49,481 nt of DNA, taken from assembly GCA_014860575.1 (NCBI GenBank), contig JACZJK010000065.1, positions 1-49,481 on the forward strand, in the 5' to 3' direction. The stretch is from Bacteroidales bacterium. GTDB taxonomy: Bacteria; Bacteroidota; Bacteroidia; Bacteroidales; JAAYJT01. Shown here piece by piece: positions 40,905-49,481 of the stretch. A program made the position numbers and the translations under genes. Each line of letters begins with the position of its first letter. Position 1 is the stretch's first letter. The notes under the pieces are model-generated. The model made no database searches and was not told where the DNA came from. It saw only the letters and a program-made list of their open reading frames with translations.

Positions 40905-41081
40905 TACAGTCTCTTTTTCGCTGTAATAGCTTAATTTATAATTGATCTAAATATCAGTAGGTGTTTAAGTTGCTAGATACTTGTTGCTTGTTACTTTTTG
41001 CTTATGCCTGAAGATAGAATAATGTGTTCACCGGCAAGTATAAAATGAAAATCCTTACTTTCGCTTCTTGAAACTTAGATA

Positions 41082-41840
41082 ATGCCCCGCTATTTCATTT
41101 ACCTGGCTTATGACGGAACAGCTTATCATGGCTGGCAAATTCAGCCAAATGGCATCACTGTACAACAAGTTTTGAATGATGCGCTTTCAACTGTATTGAG
41201 GAAACCAATAATGGCGCACAGTGCGGGACGCACAGATACGGGAGTACATGCCCGGCAGTTTTATGCACATATTGATGTGGGACAGCGTATTTCCTCTGAG
41301 GAATGCGAACAACTTGTTTTCAGTCTAAATGGGATACTTCCGAAAGACATCGCCGTTTACGAAGTGTTCCAGGTTAATCCAGATATGCACGCGCGGTTCA
41401 GCGCAATTTCAAGAACCTACGAATATATTATCAGCCGGAGTAAAGATCCGTTTCTTGTGAACCGTGCCTGGTTCAACACCCGGCAACTGGATATTGACCT
41501 GATGAACCAGGGAGCTGCCATCCTACTCGAATACAATGATTTTGCCTGCTTCTCGAAGTCAAATACTCAGGTAAAAACCTATATCTGCAGCATCATGCAT
41601 GCAAGATGGGAACAACACGAACAGCTTCTGACATTTAAAATTACCGCCGATCGCTTCCTTCGAAACATGGTTCGTGCAATTGTAGGTACATTAACAGAGT
41701 TAGGCCGTGGAAAAATATCATTAAACGATTTGCGACGAATTATCGAAACTGGCGACAGAAAATTAGCCGGGTTTTCGGTTCCCGCCGAAGGGCTTTTTCT
41801 CACAGAGATAAAATACCCTGAAAATATGAGAATTACATGA
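41082..41840 (+). CDS. truA: tRNA pseudouridine(38-40) synthase TruA
   Basis: A 252-residue pseudouridine synthase acting on positions 38-40 of the tRNA anticodon arm. It carries the catalytic aspartate in GRTDTGVHARQFYAH near residue 52, the start YDGTAYHGWQIQPNG and the C-terminal FLRNMVRAIVGTLTELGRG. The gene is divergent from the hydrogenase operon and has no partner gene. An imperfect TACTTTCG box (41056-41063) 19 bases before the ATG is the only promoter sign. Confidence 0.96.
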   Translation: MPRYFIYLAYDGTAYHGWQIQPNGITVQQVLNDALSTVLRKPIMAHSAGRTDTGVHARQFYAHIDVGQRISSEECEQLVFSLNGILPKDIAVYEVFQVNPDMHARFSAISRTYEYIISRSKDPFLVNRAWFNTRQLDIDLMNQGAAILLEYNDFACFSKSNTQVKTYICSIMHARWEQHEQLLTFKITADRFLRNMVRAIVGTLTELGRGKISLNDLRRIIETGDRKLAGFSVPAEGLFLTEIKYPENMRIT

Positions 41841-42037
41841 CCCAGGAAACAAGACACAAGAGCCAAGAATGAAGACACAAGAGCCAAGAAACAAGAAACA
41901 TGAAACAAGCAACATGTAACCAGGAGCTGAAACGCCGAACCCGGAACTTTGAACTTGGAACTTTGAACCCCTGCTCGAATGAACATTCGTTCAGGCAGGG
42001 TAACCCGAAACGCCGAACATCAAACGCCGCACACGAA
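41840..42037. repeat. Mixed word array between truA and phosphohexomutase gene
   Basis: AAGACACAAGAGCCAAGAA-type words (about 41845-41920), then CGCCGAACCCGGAACTTTGAACTTGGAACTTTG-type words (41930-41970) and AACGCCGAACATCAAACGCCG-type words near 42008. The last two families also occur at 121-290. No gene is seen. Confidence 0.65.
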
Positions 42038-43771
42038 CTAGATCTCCATATCTTTTATAATACGGTTGATGCGTTCTTCCATCAGATTATCAGTGGCATC
42101 AAAGCTTTGGCGATTAGAGAGTTCGCCCCTGATTCCGAAATAGAACTTGATTTTTGGTTCAGTACCTGAAGGCCTGATGGCAATTTTGCTGCCATCGGCC
42201 AGGAAAAACTGCAAAACGTTAGATGCCGGCAAATCAATTGGGCTGGTGATTCCTGTTGCGAGGTTCATTTCCAGTTGTTTCTGATAATCCTTGATTATTT
42301 CGAGCCTGGTGCCGGCTATTTCCTGTGGTGGAATACGCCTGAAGTTATCCATCATGGCCGCTATAGCCTCAGCGCCGGCTTTTCCTTTTTTTGTTACTGA
42401 TAAAAGTTTCTCTTTGTAGAAACCAAATTCAATATAAATATCAAGCAGCACATCAAAAAACGACTTACCCTGATCTGCAGCCCATGCTGCTGCCTCTGCC
42501 AGCATACAGCATGAAACCACTGCATCTTTATCGCGCACAAAATCACCAACAAGATAACCATAGCTTTCTTCGCCGCCTCCGATAAACTTCATTTTCCCTT
42601 CGAGTTCCCTGATAATTTCAGCGATGTATTTGAAGCCGGTAAGCACATCGAAACTCTCAACTTTGTATTTCTGTGCGATCCTTGAAAGCAATTCGCTGGT
42701 TACAATTGTTTTCACAATAAACTCATTGCCAGTGAGCCAGCCCTTTTCCTGCCATTTGTGTAGCAGATAATAGATCAGCACCGAAGCAGCCTGGTTACCG
42801 TTAAGCAGTATAAATTCCCCATGATTGTCTTTCACTGCGATCCCAACACGGTCGCCATCAGGATCAGTAGCCATCACAATATCGGCATCTACTTCCCTGG
42901 CTTTTTCAATGGCCATTGACAGCGCTTCGGGTTCTTCCGGATTCGGTGAAATGACGGTGGGGAAGTTTCCATCCGGGATATTTTGTGCATCCACACCATA
43001 AATGTTTTTAAAACCAAACTCCCTCAGGCAAATCGGCACCAGATGTACCGCGGTTCCATGGATCGGGGTAAAAACGATTTTGAAATTTTTTTGACGAGCA
43101 ATGGCTTCTGGCGCGAGGGTCAAACCTTTTACTGCTTCTATGTAAGCTCTGTCAACTTCTTCGCCAACGCCGGATATAAGTTCAGGACGGCTGATGAAAT
43201 TAACTTCGGCAGGCGAAGTGATTTTCTGCACTTCGCTGATAACGTTTTTATCATGAGGAGGAACCAGTTGGCCACCATCATTCCAATAAACTTTATATCC
43301 GTTGTATTCTTTGGGATTGTGCGAAGCCGTAACCATTACACCTGTGTGACAACCAAGGTGGCGGATGGTGAAGGAGAGGACAGGGGTAGGGTGAATTTCA
43401 TTGAACAGATAAACCTGGATACCATTGGCTGAAAATACCTCGGCAGTGATTTTTGCAAAGTACGGACTATTGTTGCGCGAGTCGAAAGCGATGGCTGCTT
43501 TAAGGCTTTTGCCCGGAAATGATTTTATTACATAATTTGCCAGGCCTTGAGTGGCCATTCCCACCGTGTATTTGTTCATGCGGTTGGTTCCCACACCCAT
43601 AATGCCCCGCAGTCCGCCAGTTCCAAACTCCAGGTGCCTGTAAAATGAGTCGGTAAGTTCTTCCTTATCATCATCAATGAGGCGCTGGACTTTGCCGCGG
43701 GTTTCTTCGTCAAATTGCTCACTAAGCCATGCCTGGGCTTTGGTAATGATTGCCGGATCGGTTGGTTTCAT
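42038..43771 (-). CDS. Phosphohexomutase (phosphoglucomutase/phosphomannomutase family)
   Basis: A 577-residue alpha-D-phosphohexomutase with all four domains. The active-site serine lies in TASHNPKEYNGYK (near residue 140), the Mg2+ loop is ATDPDGDRVGIAV, the sugar-binding loop is GGEESYGYLVGD and the phosphate-binding loop RPSGTEPKIKFYF is near the C-terminus. The 570-580 residue length and the GGEESYG motif are typical of the Bacteroidetes phospho-sugar mutases that handle glucose or mannose. The neighbours downstream make nucleotide sugars, so a glucose 1-phosphate role is likely, but the substrate is not certain. Confidence 0.94.
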   Translation of the reverse strand: MKPTDPAIITKAQAWLSEQFDEETRGKVQRLIDDDKEELTDSFYRHLEFGTGGLRGIMGVGTNRMNKYTVGMATQGLANYVIKSFPGKSLKAAIAFDSRNNSPYFAKITAEVFSANGIQVYLFNEIHPTPVLSFTIRHLGCHTGVMVTASHNPKEYNGYKVYWNDGGQLVPPHDKNVISEVQKITSPAEVNFISRPELISGVGEEVDRAYIEAVKGLTLAPEAIARQKNFKIVFTPIHGTAVHLVPICLREFGFKNIYGVDAQNIPDGNFPTVISPNPEEPEALSMAIEKAREVDADIVMATDPDGDRVGIAVKDNHGEFILLNGNQAASVLIYYLLHKWQEKGWLTGNEFIVKTIVTSELLSRIAQKYKVESFDVLTGFKYIAEIIRELEGKMKFIGGGEESYGYLVGDFVRDKDAVVSCCMLAEAAAWAADQGKSFFDVLLDIYIEFGFYKEKLLSVTKKGKAGAEAIAAMMDNFRRIPPQEIAGTRLEIIKDYQKQLEMNLATGITSPIDLPASNVLQFFLADGSKIAIRPSGTEPKIKFYFGIRGELSNRQSFDATDNLMEERINRIIKDMEI

Positions 43772-43798
43772 TTGATTTAAGGTTTGTTGGTGTAATCT

Positions 43799-43850
43799 TT
43801 ATTCAAAATTCCAAATTCAATATTCTACATTCTAAACCCTATATTGCTAT
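43799..43850. repeat. ATTCAAAATTCC word array upstream of phosphohexomutase
   Basis: AAAATTCCAAATTCAATATTCT-type words near the start of the phosphohexomutase gene, related to 5384-5470. Confidence 0.5.
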
Positions 43851-43870
43851 TTCGGTAAACGTACATTCAA

Positions 43871-44737
43871 TCAAATTTGTTTTTGCATGAATTGAAGGCA
43901 GAGTGCAAGGCTGTCTTTCCACCACGGAATATGAATTTCAACATCTTTTTTGATCTTAGATTTATCAAGAACGCTATAGGGTGGTCTGGGGGCTGCTGTC
44001 GGGTAGTCTGCTGATCTGATCGGAACAATCTTACATTGTAAACCGCGTAACTCAATAATTGCATTGGCAAAATCATACCATGAGCAAACGCCTTCGTTGG
44101 AATAGTTATAAATGTGTTGACCTTCAATTTTTCTACTTTTCAACATATCCAATATGCACTTCGCCAGATCGGCAGCGTAGGTTGGCGTTCCAACCTGGTC
44201 GTAAACGATGTTGATAATCTCCTTTTCCCTTGCAAGCCTCAAAATGGTTTTAACGAAATTATGCCCATAAGCAGAATATAACCAAGAGGTTCGGATGATA
44301 ATGGCACAAGAGGCGGAATTCAAAATTGCCGTTTCGCCTTCCAATTTCGATTTCCCGTACACTGATGACGGGTTAGGAGTATCCTGTTCGGTGTACGGTT
44401 CGAAATGCTGCCCATCAAAAATATAATCGGTGGAAAAATGCACCAGTGTGAAATGATGTTTTGCAGCAAGTTCTGTAAGTATTGCTGGCGCTTCTTTGTT
44501 GAGTTTAAAGGCAAGTTCAGGTTCGCTTTCGGCTTTGTCAACAGCCGTGTAGGCAGCACAATTAATAAGGAAATCAATGTTGTGCTTTTTGATGAATGAT
44601 TCGCATGCGATTCGTTCGGTAATATCCAGCTCAGGCAGATCGGTGAAGATCATGTTGAAGTTGGGATAATGGATTGAAAGGTTTCTCAACTCATTTCCCA
44701 GCTGACCGTTGCTGCCTGTTACCAAGATGTTTTTCAT
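43871..44737 (-). CDS. rfbD: dTDP-4-dehydrorhamnose reductase
   Basis: A 288-residue short-chain dehydrogenase (RmlD family), the last enzyme of dTDP-L-rhamnose synthesis, using NADPH. The NAD(P)-binding GSNGQLGNELR motif opens the protein, HFSTDYIFDG and the YGKSKLEGE catalytic YxxxK follow. Other rfb genes are absent here, so it works with enzymes encoded elsewhere or belongs to a scattered exopolysaccharide locus. It shares strand with the decarboxylase and ugd genes but is separated by a word array of about 120 bases. Confidence 0.9.
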   Translation of the reverse strand: MKNILVTGSNGQLGNELRNLSIHYPNFNMIFTDLPELDITERIACESFIKKHNIDFLINCAAYTAVDKAESEPELAFKLNKEAPAILTELAAKHHFTLVHFSTDYIFDGQHFEPYTEQDTPNPSSVYGKSKLEGETAILNSASCAIIIRTSWLYSAYGHNFVKTILRLAREKEIINIVYDQVGTPTYAADLAKCILDMLKSRKIEGQHIYNYSNEGVCSWYDFANAIIELRGLQCKIVPIRSADYPTAAPRPPYSVLDKSKIKKDVEIHIPWWKDSLALCLQFMQKQI

Positions 44738-44754
44738 GGTGACTGTTATTTCTT

Positions 44755-44835
44755 TTACCGCAAGGGCGCAAAGGCGCGAATAATTGGAGTTTAATATAGC
44801 TTTCTTATCGTCTTTGCGTCTTAGCGGTTAAAATT
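44755..44835. repeat. Inverted GCAAAG/CTTTGC word repeat
   Basis: ACCGCAAGGGCGCAAAGGCGC (44758-44778) faces TCTTTGCGTCTTAGCGGT near 44813-44830, whose complement is ACCGCTAAGACGCAAAGA. The arms can pair over about 17 positions with mismatches. The CGCAAAG word is known to me as a common intergenic word in uncultured Bacteroidetes, unchecked here. Confidence 0.6.
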
Positions 44836-44859
44836 AAATTTTGAGAAAGCCTCACAGGA

Positions 44860-45801
44860 TTACAAAGTTAGAGTTTCCCTGAAATACTGAATGGTTTTTA
44901 CCAGACCTTCCTCTAAAGGGATTTTCGGTTCCCAGCCAAGTATTTCCCTTGCTTTGCTGATATCAGGTTGGCGTTGCATGGGATCGTCAGAAGGCAAGGG
45001 CATAAATACTACTTTCGATTTAGAACCAGTAAGCCTGATTATTTTTTCTGCGAGTTCAAGAATAGTAAACTCCCCGGGGTTGCCAATATTAATAGGTCCG
45101 GTAATTTCATCACCTGTGTTCATCATTTTGGTTAGACCTTCAATCATATCGTCCACATAGCAGAAACTGCGGGTCTGGGTTCCATCGCCGTACATGGTGA
45201 TGTCTTTATTCTGAAGCGCTTGCACGATGAAGTTTGAAACAACACGCCCGTCGTTTGGATGCATCCGTGGCCCGAAGGTATTGAAAATCCGAACAATTTT
45301 AATTCTTACTTTATTCTGTTTGTGATAATTAACAAACAAAGTCTCCGCAGCCCTTTTGCCTTCATCGTAGCAGGCCCTTTCGCCAATCGGGTTCACATGG
45401 CCCCAGTATTCTTCAGTTTGCGGGTGGATTTCCGGATCGCCATACACCTCGCTTGTGGATGCCTGCAGCACTTTGGCTTTGATTCTTTTTGCAATTCCAA
45501 GCATGTTAATAGCGCCCATCACCGAGGTTTTCACCGTTTTAATCGGGTTGAACTGGTAATGGATTGGCGATGCCGGACAGGCCAGGTTGTAAATTTCGTC
45601 AACCTCCACATAGTAAGGCATTGTAACATCATGCCGGACCATCTCAAAAAACGGATGCTTCAACAAGTGCACTACATTTTGTTTCTGGCCGGTAAAATAG
45701 TTATCCAGGCACACTACATCATGCCCTTCGCTTAGCAGGCGTTCGCAAAGGTGCGAACCAAGAAATCCGGCGCCACCGGTAACCAGGATGCGTTTTTTCA
45801 T
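44860..45801 (-). CDS. UDP-glucuronate decarboxylase family (UDP-xylose synthase)
   Basis: A 313-residue NAD-dependent epimerase/dehydratase. Motifs: [15 protein letters not shown] (Rossmann), [28 protein letters not shown] and the YDEGKRAAE (YxxxK) site, which together identify the UXS subgroup that converts UDP-glucuronate to UDP-xylose. The longer frame opening at 45894 overlaps ugd and is unlikely; the ATG at 45801 is 4 bases past the ugd stop. The pairing with ugd upstream supports the reaction order UDP-glucose to UDP-glucuronate to UDP-xylose. Confidence 0.92.
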   Translation of the reverse strand: MKKRILVTGGAGFLGSHLCERLLSEGHDVVCLDNYFTGQKQNVVHLLKHPFFEMVRHDVTMPYYVEVDEIYNLACPASPIHYQFNPIKTVKTSVMGAINMLGIAKRIKAKVLQASTSEVYGDPEIHPQTEEYWGHVNPIGERACYDEGKRAAETLFVNYHKQNKVRIKIVRIFNTFGPRMHPNDGRVVSNFIVQALQNKDITMYGDGTQTRSFCYVDDMIEGLTKMMNTGDEITGPINIGNPGEFTILELAEKIIRLTGSKSKVVFMPLPSDDPMQRQPDISKAREILGWEPKIPLEEGLVKTIQYFRETLTL

Positions 45802-45805
45802 TGTT

Positions 45806-47134
45806 TTATTTTTTATTGACCTTGCGCCCGATGCTGAAATAATCAATTCCGGCTTCCAGCATGTCGTTGGGGTCGTAGATATTACGCCCATCAAAAACCA
45901 CAGGTGTTTTCAACAGTTTTTTTAGCACCTTCAGGTTCGGATACCGAAACTCAGTCCACTCTGTAACCATAAGCATTGCATCGGCATCAATTAAAGCATC
46001 GTAAGGATCTTTTGAATATTCGATCACATTGCCAATGCGGCGTTTTGCTTCCTCCATCGCCACAGGATCGTAGGCTTTTACCTTACAACCGGCTTTCAGC
46101 AACAGATCAATCAATACCAGCGCAGGGGCTTCGCGCATATCATCAGTTTGTGGTTTGAATGAAAGTCCCCACATTGCAATGGTCCGGCCTTTGAGTTCGC
46201 CATTAAAATACTTTTGCAATTTCTTAAACAACACAGTTTTCTGGTCGTCATTCACATCTTCAACAGCCTTGAGGATTCTCAGCGGGTGATGGTTGAGTTC
46301 GGCGGTTTTGATTAGAGCCTTCACATCCTTTGGGAAACAGGAGCCGCCATAACCTACACCGGCGTAAAGAAATTTATGGCCGATCCTGGAGTCGCTGCCA
46401 ATTCCTTTGCGAACCATATTGATATCGGCGCCCACGATTTCACAAAGATTGGCAATGTCATTCATAAAACTGATGCGGGTAGCCAGCATCGAATTGGCGG
46501 CATATTTGGTCATTTCGGCCGAAGGCACATCCATAAAAAGTACAGGATGATTATTCAGCGTGAAGGGCTTGTAAAGTTTGGCCATGATTTCCCTTGCATG
46601 TTCCGATTCAACGCCCACAACAATGCGGTCGGGTTTCATGAAATCGTCAATGGCGGCGCCTTCTTTTAAAAATTCAGGGTTCGAAACTATATTGAAAGTG
46701 AGTTTTTCGCCACGCTTGTCCAATTCTTCCTGGATAGCATTCCTCACCTTGATCGCTGTACCAACGGGAACCGTACTCTTGGTTACAAGGATCAAATGCT
46801 TGTTCATTACGTTGCCGACGGTGCGGGCAACATCCAGCACGTATTGCAGATCGGCGCTGCCATCTTCGTCGGGTGGAGTTCCGACAGCGGAAAAAATCAC
46901 CTCTGCATCATTTACACAACTTGTTAAATCAGTGGTAAAATGCAGACGGCCTTTTTCGATGTTACGGGCAAGCATTTCATCAAGGCCCGGTTCGTAAATT
47001 GGGGAGATGCCTTTTTTTAGCTTTTCAATTTTTTCCTTGTCAATGTCTACGCAGGTAACATCAATGCCAATTTCAGCGAAACAAGTTCCGGTAACCAATC
47101 CAACATAGCCGGATCCAACGACGGTTATTTTCAT
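45806..47134 (-). CDS. ugd: UDP-glucose 6-dehydrogenase
   Basis: A 442-residue enzyme that oxidises UDP-glucose to UDP-glucuronate with two NAD+. The Rossmann fold [21 protein letters not shown] opens the protein, [11 protein letters not shown] and the catalytic cysteine in [13 protein letters not shown] (about residue 260) are in place, as are the C-terminal [18 protein letters not shown] motif residues. It is followed 4 bases after its stop by the UDP-glucuronate decarboxylase gene. The promoter at 47286-47316 gives a leader of about 145 bases filled with word repeats. Confidence 0.97.
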   Translation of the reverse strand: MKITVVGSGYVGLVTGTCFAEIGIDVTCVDIDKEKIEKLKKGISPIYEPGLDEMLARNIEKGRLHFTTDLTSCVNDAEVIFSAVGTPPDEDGSADLQYVLDVARTVGNVMNKHLILVTKSTVPVGTAIKVRNAIQEELDKRGEKLTFNIVSNPEFLKEGAAIDDFMKPDRIVVGVESEHAREIMAKLYKPFTLNNHPVLFMDVPSAEMTKYAANSMLATRISFMNDIANLCEIVGADINMVRKGIGSDSRIGHKFLYAGVGYGGSCFPKDVKALIKTAELNHHPLRILKAVEDVNDDQKTVLFKKLQKYFNGELKGRTIAMWGLSFKPQTDDMREAPALVLIDLLLKAGCKVKAYDPVAMEEAKRRIGNVIEYSKDPYDALIDADAMLMVTEWTEFRYPNLKVLKKLLKTPVVFDGRNIYDPNDMLEAGIDYFSIGRKVNKK

Positions 47135-47149
47135 CTTCTTTTTATTGTG

Positions 47150-47222
47150 TTAAGGTGTTAGTGTATTCAGGTGTTTAAAATGTTTAGTGAGTTTAGGGTG
47201 TTTAGAGTGTTTAGGTGCTCAT
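47150..47222. repeat. GTGTTTAG word array in the ugd leader
   Basis: GGTGTTTAAAATGTTTAGTGAGTTTAGGGTGTTTAGAG-type words in the 5' leader of the ugd transcript. Read on the other strand it is the same family as the CTAAACTCC words at 26158-26220. Confidence 0.65.
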
Positions 47223-47285
47223 GCCTCTTCACCGCTCATTACTCACAATTCAACTCCCACGGCTTTCATGTTACATTTTATGCTG

Positions 47286-47316
47286 CAAACTTAGGATAAA
47301 AAAATGGGCGGGGCAA
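47286..47316 (-). promoter_or_regulatory. Candidate promoter for ugd
   Basis: Minus-strand TTG (47316-47314), 20 bases, then TAAGTTTG (47293-47286), matching TTG-N19/20-TAnnTTTG. The 309-base stretch from 47135 to 47443 holds this promoter and the word array, with no gene visible except the start of the SEC-C frame. Confidence 0.6.
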
Positions 47317-47380
47317 AAGTTGGGGAATCTTGTTAATGGTGCAGTCCGATGTAAGATATATTTTTAAGGATCTGATTTAA

Positions 47381-47776
47381 GAGGATAATCTGATTGATAC
47401 TAATTTTATAGGCCTTGCCATCAGTGATACAATTGATTGCGGTTTGAAAGAACTCTTGCCTATCATAAGAGTTCTTTTTGACAAGAAACATGTTGCTATC
47501 GGCATCGTAGGCGATTGTGAGGCTGTAGAAAAGGCCTTTGATGAAACGTTAGCTTGCAGTCCTAAGAGAGATGATTTCACAATTTTTGAAATGTATGATG
47601 ACATTCTAAGCTCCTGGGCGGGCTATCAGAACGATGACAATGATTTCGATGAAAGTGTTGATGATCAAGATGTATCCTATGATCAACCAACACAAGCCCG
47701 ATTCTTGAAAATAGGCAGGAACGAACCATGCCCTTGTGGCAGCGGTAAAAAATATAAAAAGTGTTGCATGGTCTAG
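47381..47776 (+). pseudogene. 5'-truncated or non-ATG SEC-C metal-binding protein
   Basis: An open frame of 131 codons from the stop at 47378 to TAG at 47774. The first possible TTG is 47444 (110 residues); there is no ATG or GTG upstream, only CTG at 47390 and ATT at 47393, each just after AGAGGA. The C-terminus [18 protein letters not shown] is a SEC-C zinc-binding motif as in SecA tails. The region before it ([16 protein letters not shown] and [19 protein letters not shown]) looks like the remainder of a larger protein whose 5' part is missing. It sits next to the integrase, so truncation by insertion is possible. It could also be intact with a rare start. Confidence 0.55.
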
Positions 47777-47914
47777 TTAGACTTTTACATTTGGCTTCAG
47801 CCAAACCTTATGGAAGTTATTTGTGACAGTATCTATAGAACATTAATGGTACCCGAATTGGTACCCTAATAGTTGAGATTTAATGAGAATTTTGGGTAGG
47901 GCAGGGGAATAAAA

Positions 47915-47943
47915 AAACGCTAACTACTTGATAGTTAGCGTTT
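47915..47943. terminator. Bidirectional rho-independent terminator
   Basis: AAACGCTAACTA (47915-47926) pairs perfectly with TAGTTAGCGTTT (47932-47943) over CTTGA, with an A run before and TTT after. It can act on either strand, between the SEC-C frame and the integrase. Confidence 0.85.
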
Positions 47944-48093
47944 ATTGAAAGCGTTGTGCTTAAAGTTGTGATCCCGCTGGGATTCAACACCCCTCACTCT
48001 CTTGCACTCACTTACAATCAATACACTGATATACAGATTATTATAAATTACACCAAAGCATCACAATGCTCCAAAAAGCAACCAAAAGTAACA

Positions 48094-48136
48094 TTTGTTG
48101 TACCTATTGTTGTACCTATCAATAATTGTTGTACCT
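48094..48136. repeat. Three ATTGTTGTACCT direct repeats before integrase
   Basis: Copies at 48094-48105 (first base T), 48106-48117 and 48125-48136, the first two abutting. The last is 20 bases before the integrase ATG. Their position and repeat form suggest arm-type binding sites of the integrase or an autoregulatory site. Confidence 0.6.
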
Positions 48137-48155
48137 TTACATAAATAACACTTCC

Positions 48156-49361
48156 ATGGCGACCACAAAGATAATACTTAGAACCAAAAAAGCAAAATCT
48201 AACGGAGAAGTACCAATTTACCTCCGCATTATCAAAGACCGCAAGGCAAAATTCATTTCCCTGGGAGTTTCCATACTGCCCAAATACTGGAACGAAAGTG
48301 ATAAGGTGGTCCGCAAATCGCACCCCAATTCCGTCTACTTGAACAGTTACCTGGCCAAGAAAATCGCCGATGCCCAATCCGTATCGCTGGATATGGAAAC
48401 CAATTCCAAGTATGTCACTCCCAAAAGCATCAAGCAGGCCATCACCGGAAAGACAACCGAGCAATTTATCCCCTATGCCGATAGGTATGCTGCCGAGATT
48501 GAAAAGCAAGGCCGCATAGGCTCATATAACCGCGTCAAAGCCATAATCGCCAAGCTAAAGGAATACATTGGCAAGAAGGACTTCACCTTCGACGATCTCA
48601 ATGTTTACTTCCTCAAAAACTACGAAACCTATCTACGTGACAAGTTGGGCAATTCTCCCAACACCATAAATGCAAACATGAAGATCATCCGCCGGATCAT
48701 TAACGAAGCCATAAACGATGATCTATTGCCTTACGAGAAAAACCCCTTCCTCCGCTATAAGCTCAAGTGGCAGAACACCGAAAAAGCCTTTCTAACTGAA
48801 GATGAACTAAAAGCTCTCGAAGACCTCAACCTCGAAACCGGTTCCATGAAATATCACCACCGCAACATGTATGTTTTCGCTGCTTATGCCGGAGGTATGC
48901 GCATTTCCGATATTATCAAGCTCCGCTGGGAAAATTTCGACGGTGAACGCATCCTAATGGCCACTACCAAAACCAGTGCTGTAATCTCAATCAAACTGCC
49001 TACGAAAGCCCTTGAGATTATCAGCTTATATAAGACCCCATCACAGGCACCGGCTCATTACATTTTCCCCTTTCTCAGCAACGAAAAAAATTATTCCGAA
49101 CCCAAAGTCCTCCACCAGGCCATCAGCAGCATCACCGCCTATACCAACACCGATTTGAAAGACCTGGCAAAAGACGCCGGCATAACCAAACACCTCCACT
49201 TCCACACCTCCCGCCACACCTGGGCAACCCGTGCCCTCCGCAAAGGCATGCGCATCGAGTACGTTTCAAAGCTCATGGGCCATGCTTCCATCAAAACCAC
49301 CCAGGTATATGCCAAAATCGTAAACGAAGAACTTGATAAGGCAATGGATGTTTTTAACTGA
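48156..49361 (+). CDS. Tyrosine integrase, Bacteroides mobile-element type
   Basis: A 401-residue site-specific recombinase. It has an N-terminal arm-binding domain (MATTKIILRTKKAKSNGEVPIYL, about 1-85), a SAM-like core-binding domain (about 100-200) and a catalytic domain with R249 (GGMRISDI), H350 and R353 (HFHTSRHTWATR), H376 (LMGHASIKTTQVY) and the nucleophile Y385. This layout is that of integrases of Bacteroidetes conjugative and mobilisable elements. The ATG at 48156 gives the best N-terminus; a frame opening at 48126 overlaps the direct repeats. Codon choice looks richer in C-ending codons than neighbouring genes. The element it serves probably extends past the right edge. Confidence 0.95.
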   Translation: MATTKIILRTKKAKSNGEVPIYLRIIKDRKAKFISLGVSILPKYWNESDKVVRKSHPNSVYLNSYLAKKIADAQSVSLDMETNSKYVTPKSIKQAITGKTTEQFIPYADRYAAEIEKQGRIGSYNRVKAIIAKLKEYIGKKDFTFDDLNVYFLKNYETYLRDKLGNSPNTINANMKIIRRIINEAINDDLLPYEKNPFLRYKLKWQNTEKAFLTEDELKALEDLNLETGSMKYHHRNMYVFAAYAGGMRISDIIKLRWENFDGERILMATTKTSAVISIKLPTKALEIISLYKTPSQAPAHYIFPFLSNEKNYSEPKVLHQAISSITAYTNTDLKDLAKDAGITKHLHFHTSRHTWATRALRKGMRIEYVSKLMGHASIKTTQVYAKIVNEELDKAMDVFN

Positions 49362-49481
49362 TCTCTGCCCGACCAAAATAAAAAAGCATATTACAAGCCT
49401 CACTGTAACCTTCTGAATCCCTAAACATTTAATCAATTTACCCATTAGTGAAGAGCGATTTTCCGAAATTTACGAAACAAC

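Larger units (their letters stand above)
47777..48155. other. Gap upstream of integrase with repeats and hairpin
   Basis: Contains a GGTACCC-GAATT-GGTACCC direct repeat near 47849-47867, the bidirectional hairpin at 47915-47943, a sequence GATCCCGCTGGGATTCAACACCCC at 47970-47995 that resembles the complement of a tRNA 3' end, and three ATTGTTGTACCT repeats at 48094-48136. No gene is visible. Confidence 0.55.

Noticed and set aside
47970-47995. A tRNA gene
   Set aside because: Only a T-arm-like stretch is present; no acceptor stem, anticodon arm or D-arm can be folded around it.

Overview
The window looks like the chromosome of an anaerobic, fermentative member of the Bacteroidetes (Bacteroidales-like). 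The reasons are the ribosomal L33 - DUF4295 - FtsY - RimO cluster, a FeoA-FeoB fusion, two secreted proteins with type IX secretion (T9SS) C-terminal sorting domains, several promoters of the Bacteroidetes form TTG-N19/20-TAnnTTTG, and two NADH-linked [FeFe]-hydrogenase gene sets. No rRNA, convincing tRNA, CRISPR array or insertion sequence was seen.

Layout. 1-7 kb: the tail of an unidentified gene, a small acidic protein, a XerC/D recombinase, the rpmG-DUF4295-ftsY-rimO cluster, a hotdog thioesterase and a lysine 2,3-aminomutase-like radical SAM protein. 7-16 kb: an unidentified membrane protein with uvrA, a DUF2141 protein, a coupled ABM-domain/TcdA pair, a T9SS cargo protein with a haem-binding motif, an ECF sigma factor followed by a very small gene, and endonuclease III. 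16-28 kb: an S74-chaperone T9SS protein, bcp, recA, a TPR lipoprotein, an Hpt protein, feoAB, ilvE, pyrF, prfA and a PIN-type toxin-antitoxin pair flanked by two hairpin-forming direct repeats.

28-41 kb is the most interesting part: two tandem minus-strand hydrogenase operons. The upstream one (40790 to 37303) encodes a NuoE-like, a short NuoF-like and a HydA subunit. The downstream one (37013 to 28399) has ten genes: DRTGG protein, GHKL ATPase, a sensory-type [FeFe]-hydrogenase homologue without the catalytic-type surroundings of its H-cluster, second DRTGG protein, PHP-domain protein, second GHKL ATPase, then HndB-like, HydB, HydA and NuoE-like subunits. Each operon has a palindrome resembling a Rex (NADH/NAD+ sensor) operator next to its promoter. 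The simplest reading is that the cell tunes NADH-dependent H2 production both through NADH/NAD+ (Rex) and through an H2- or redox-sensing hydrogenase that signals through the ATPase, PHP and DRTGG proteins.

41-49.5 kb: truA, a phosphohexomutase, nucleotide-sugar genes (rfbD, a UDP-glucuronate decarboxylase, ugd), a 5'-truncated SEC-C protein and, at the right edge, a tyrosine integrase preceded by direct repeats. This edge probably marks an integrated element that continues beyond the window.

Many intergenic gaps carry short degenerate 'word' arrays (for example AACTTTG, CACATAG, CTAAAC, GCAAAGRC, ATTCAAA), several arranged as inverted arms. They belong to no feature class I can name with confidence and are reported separately.
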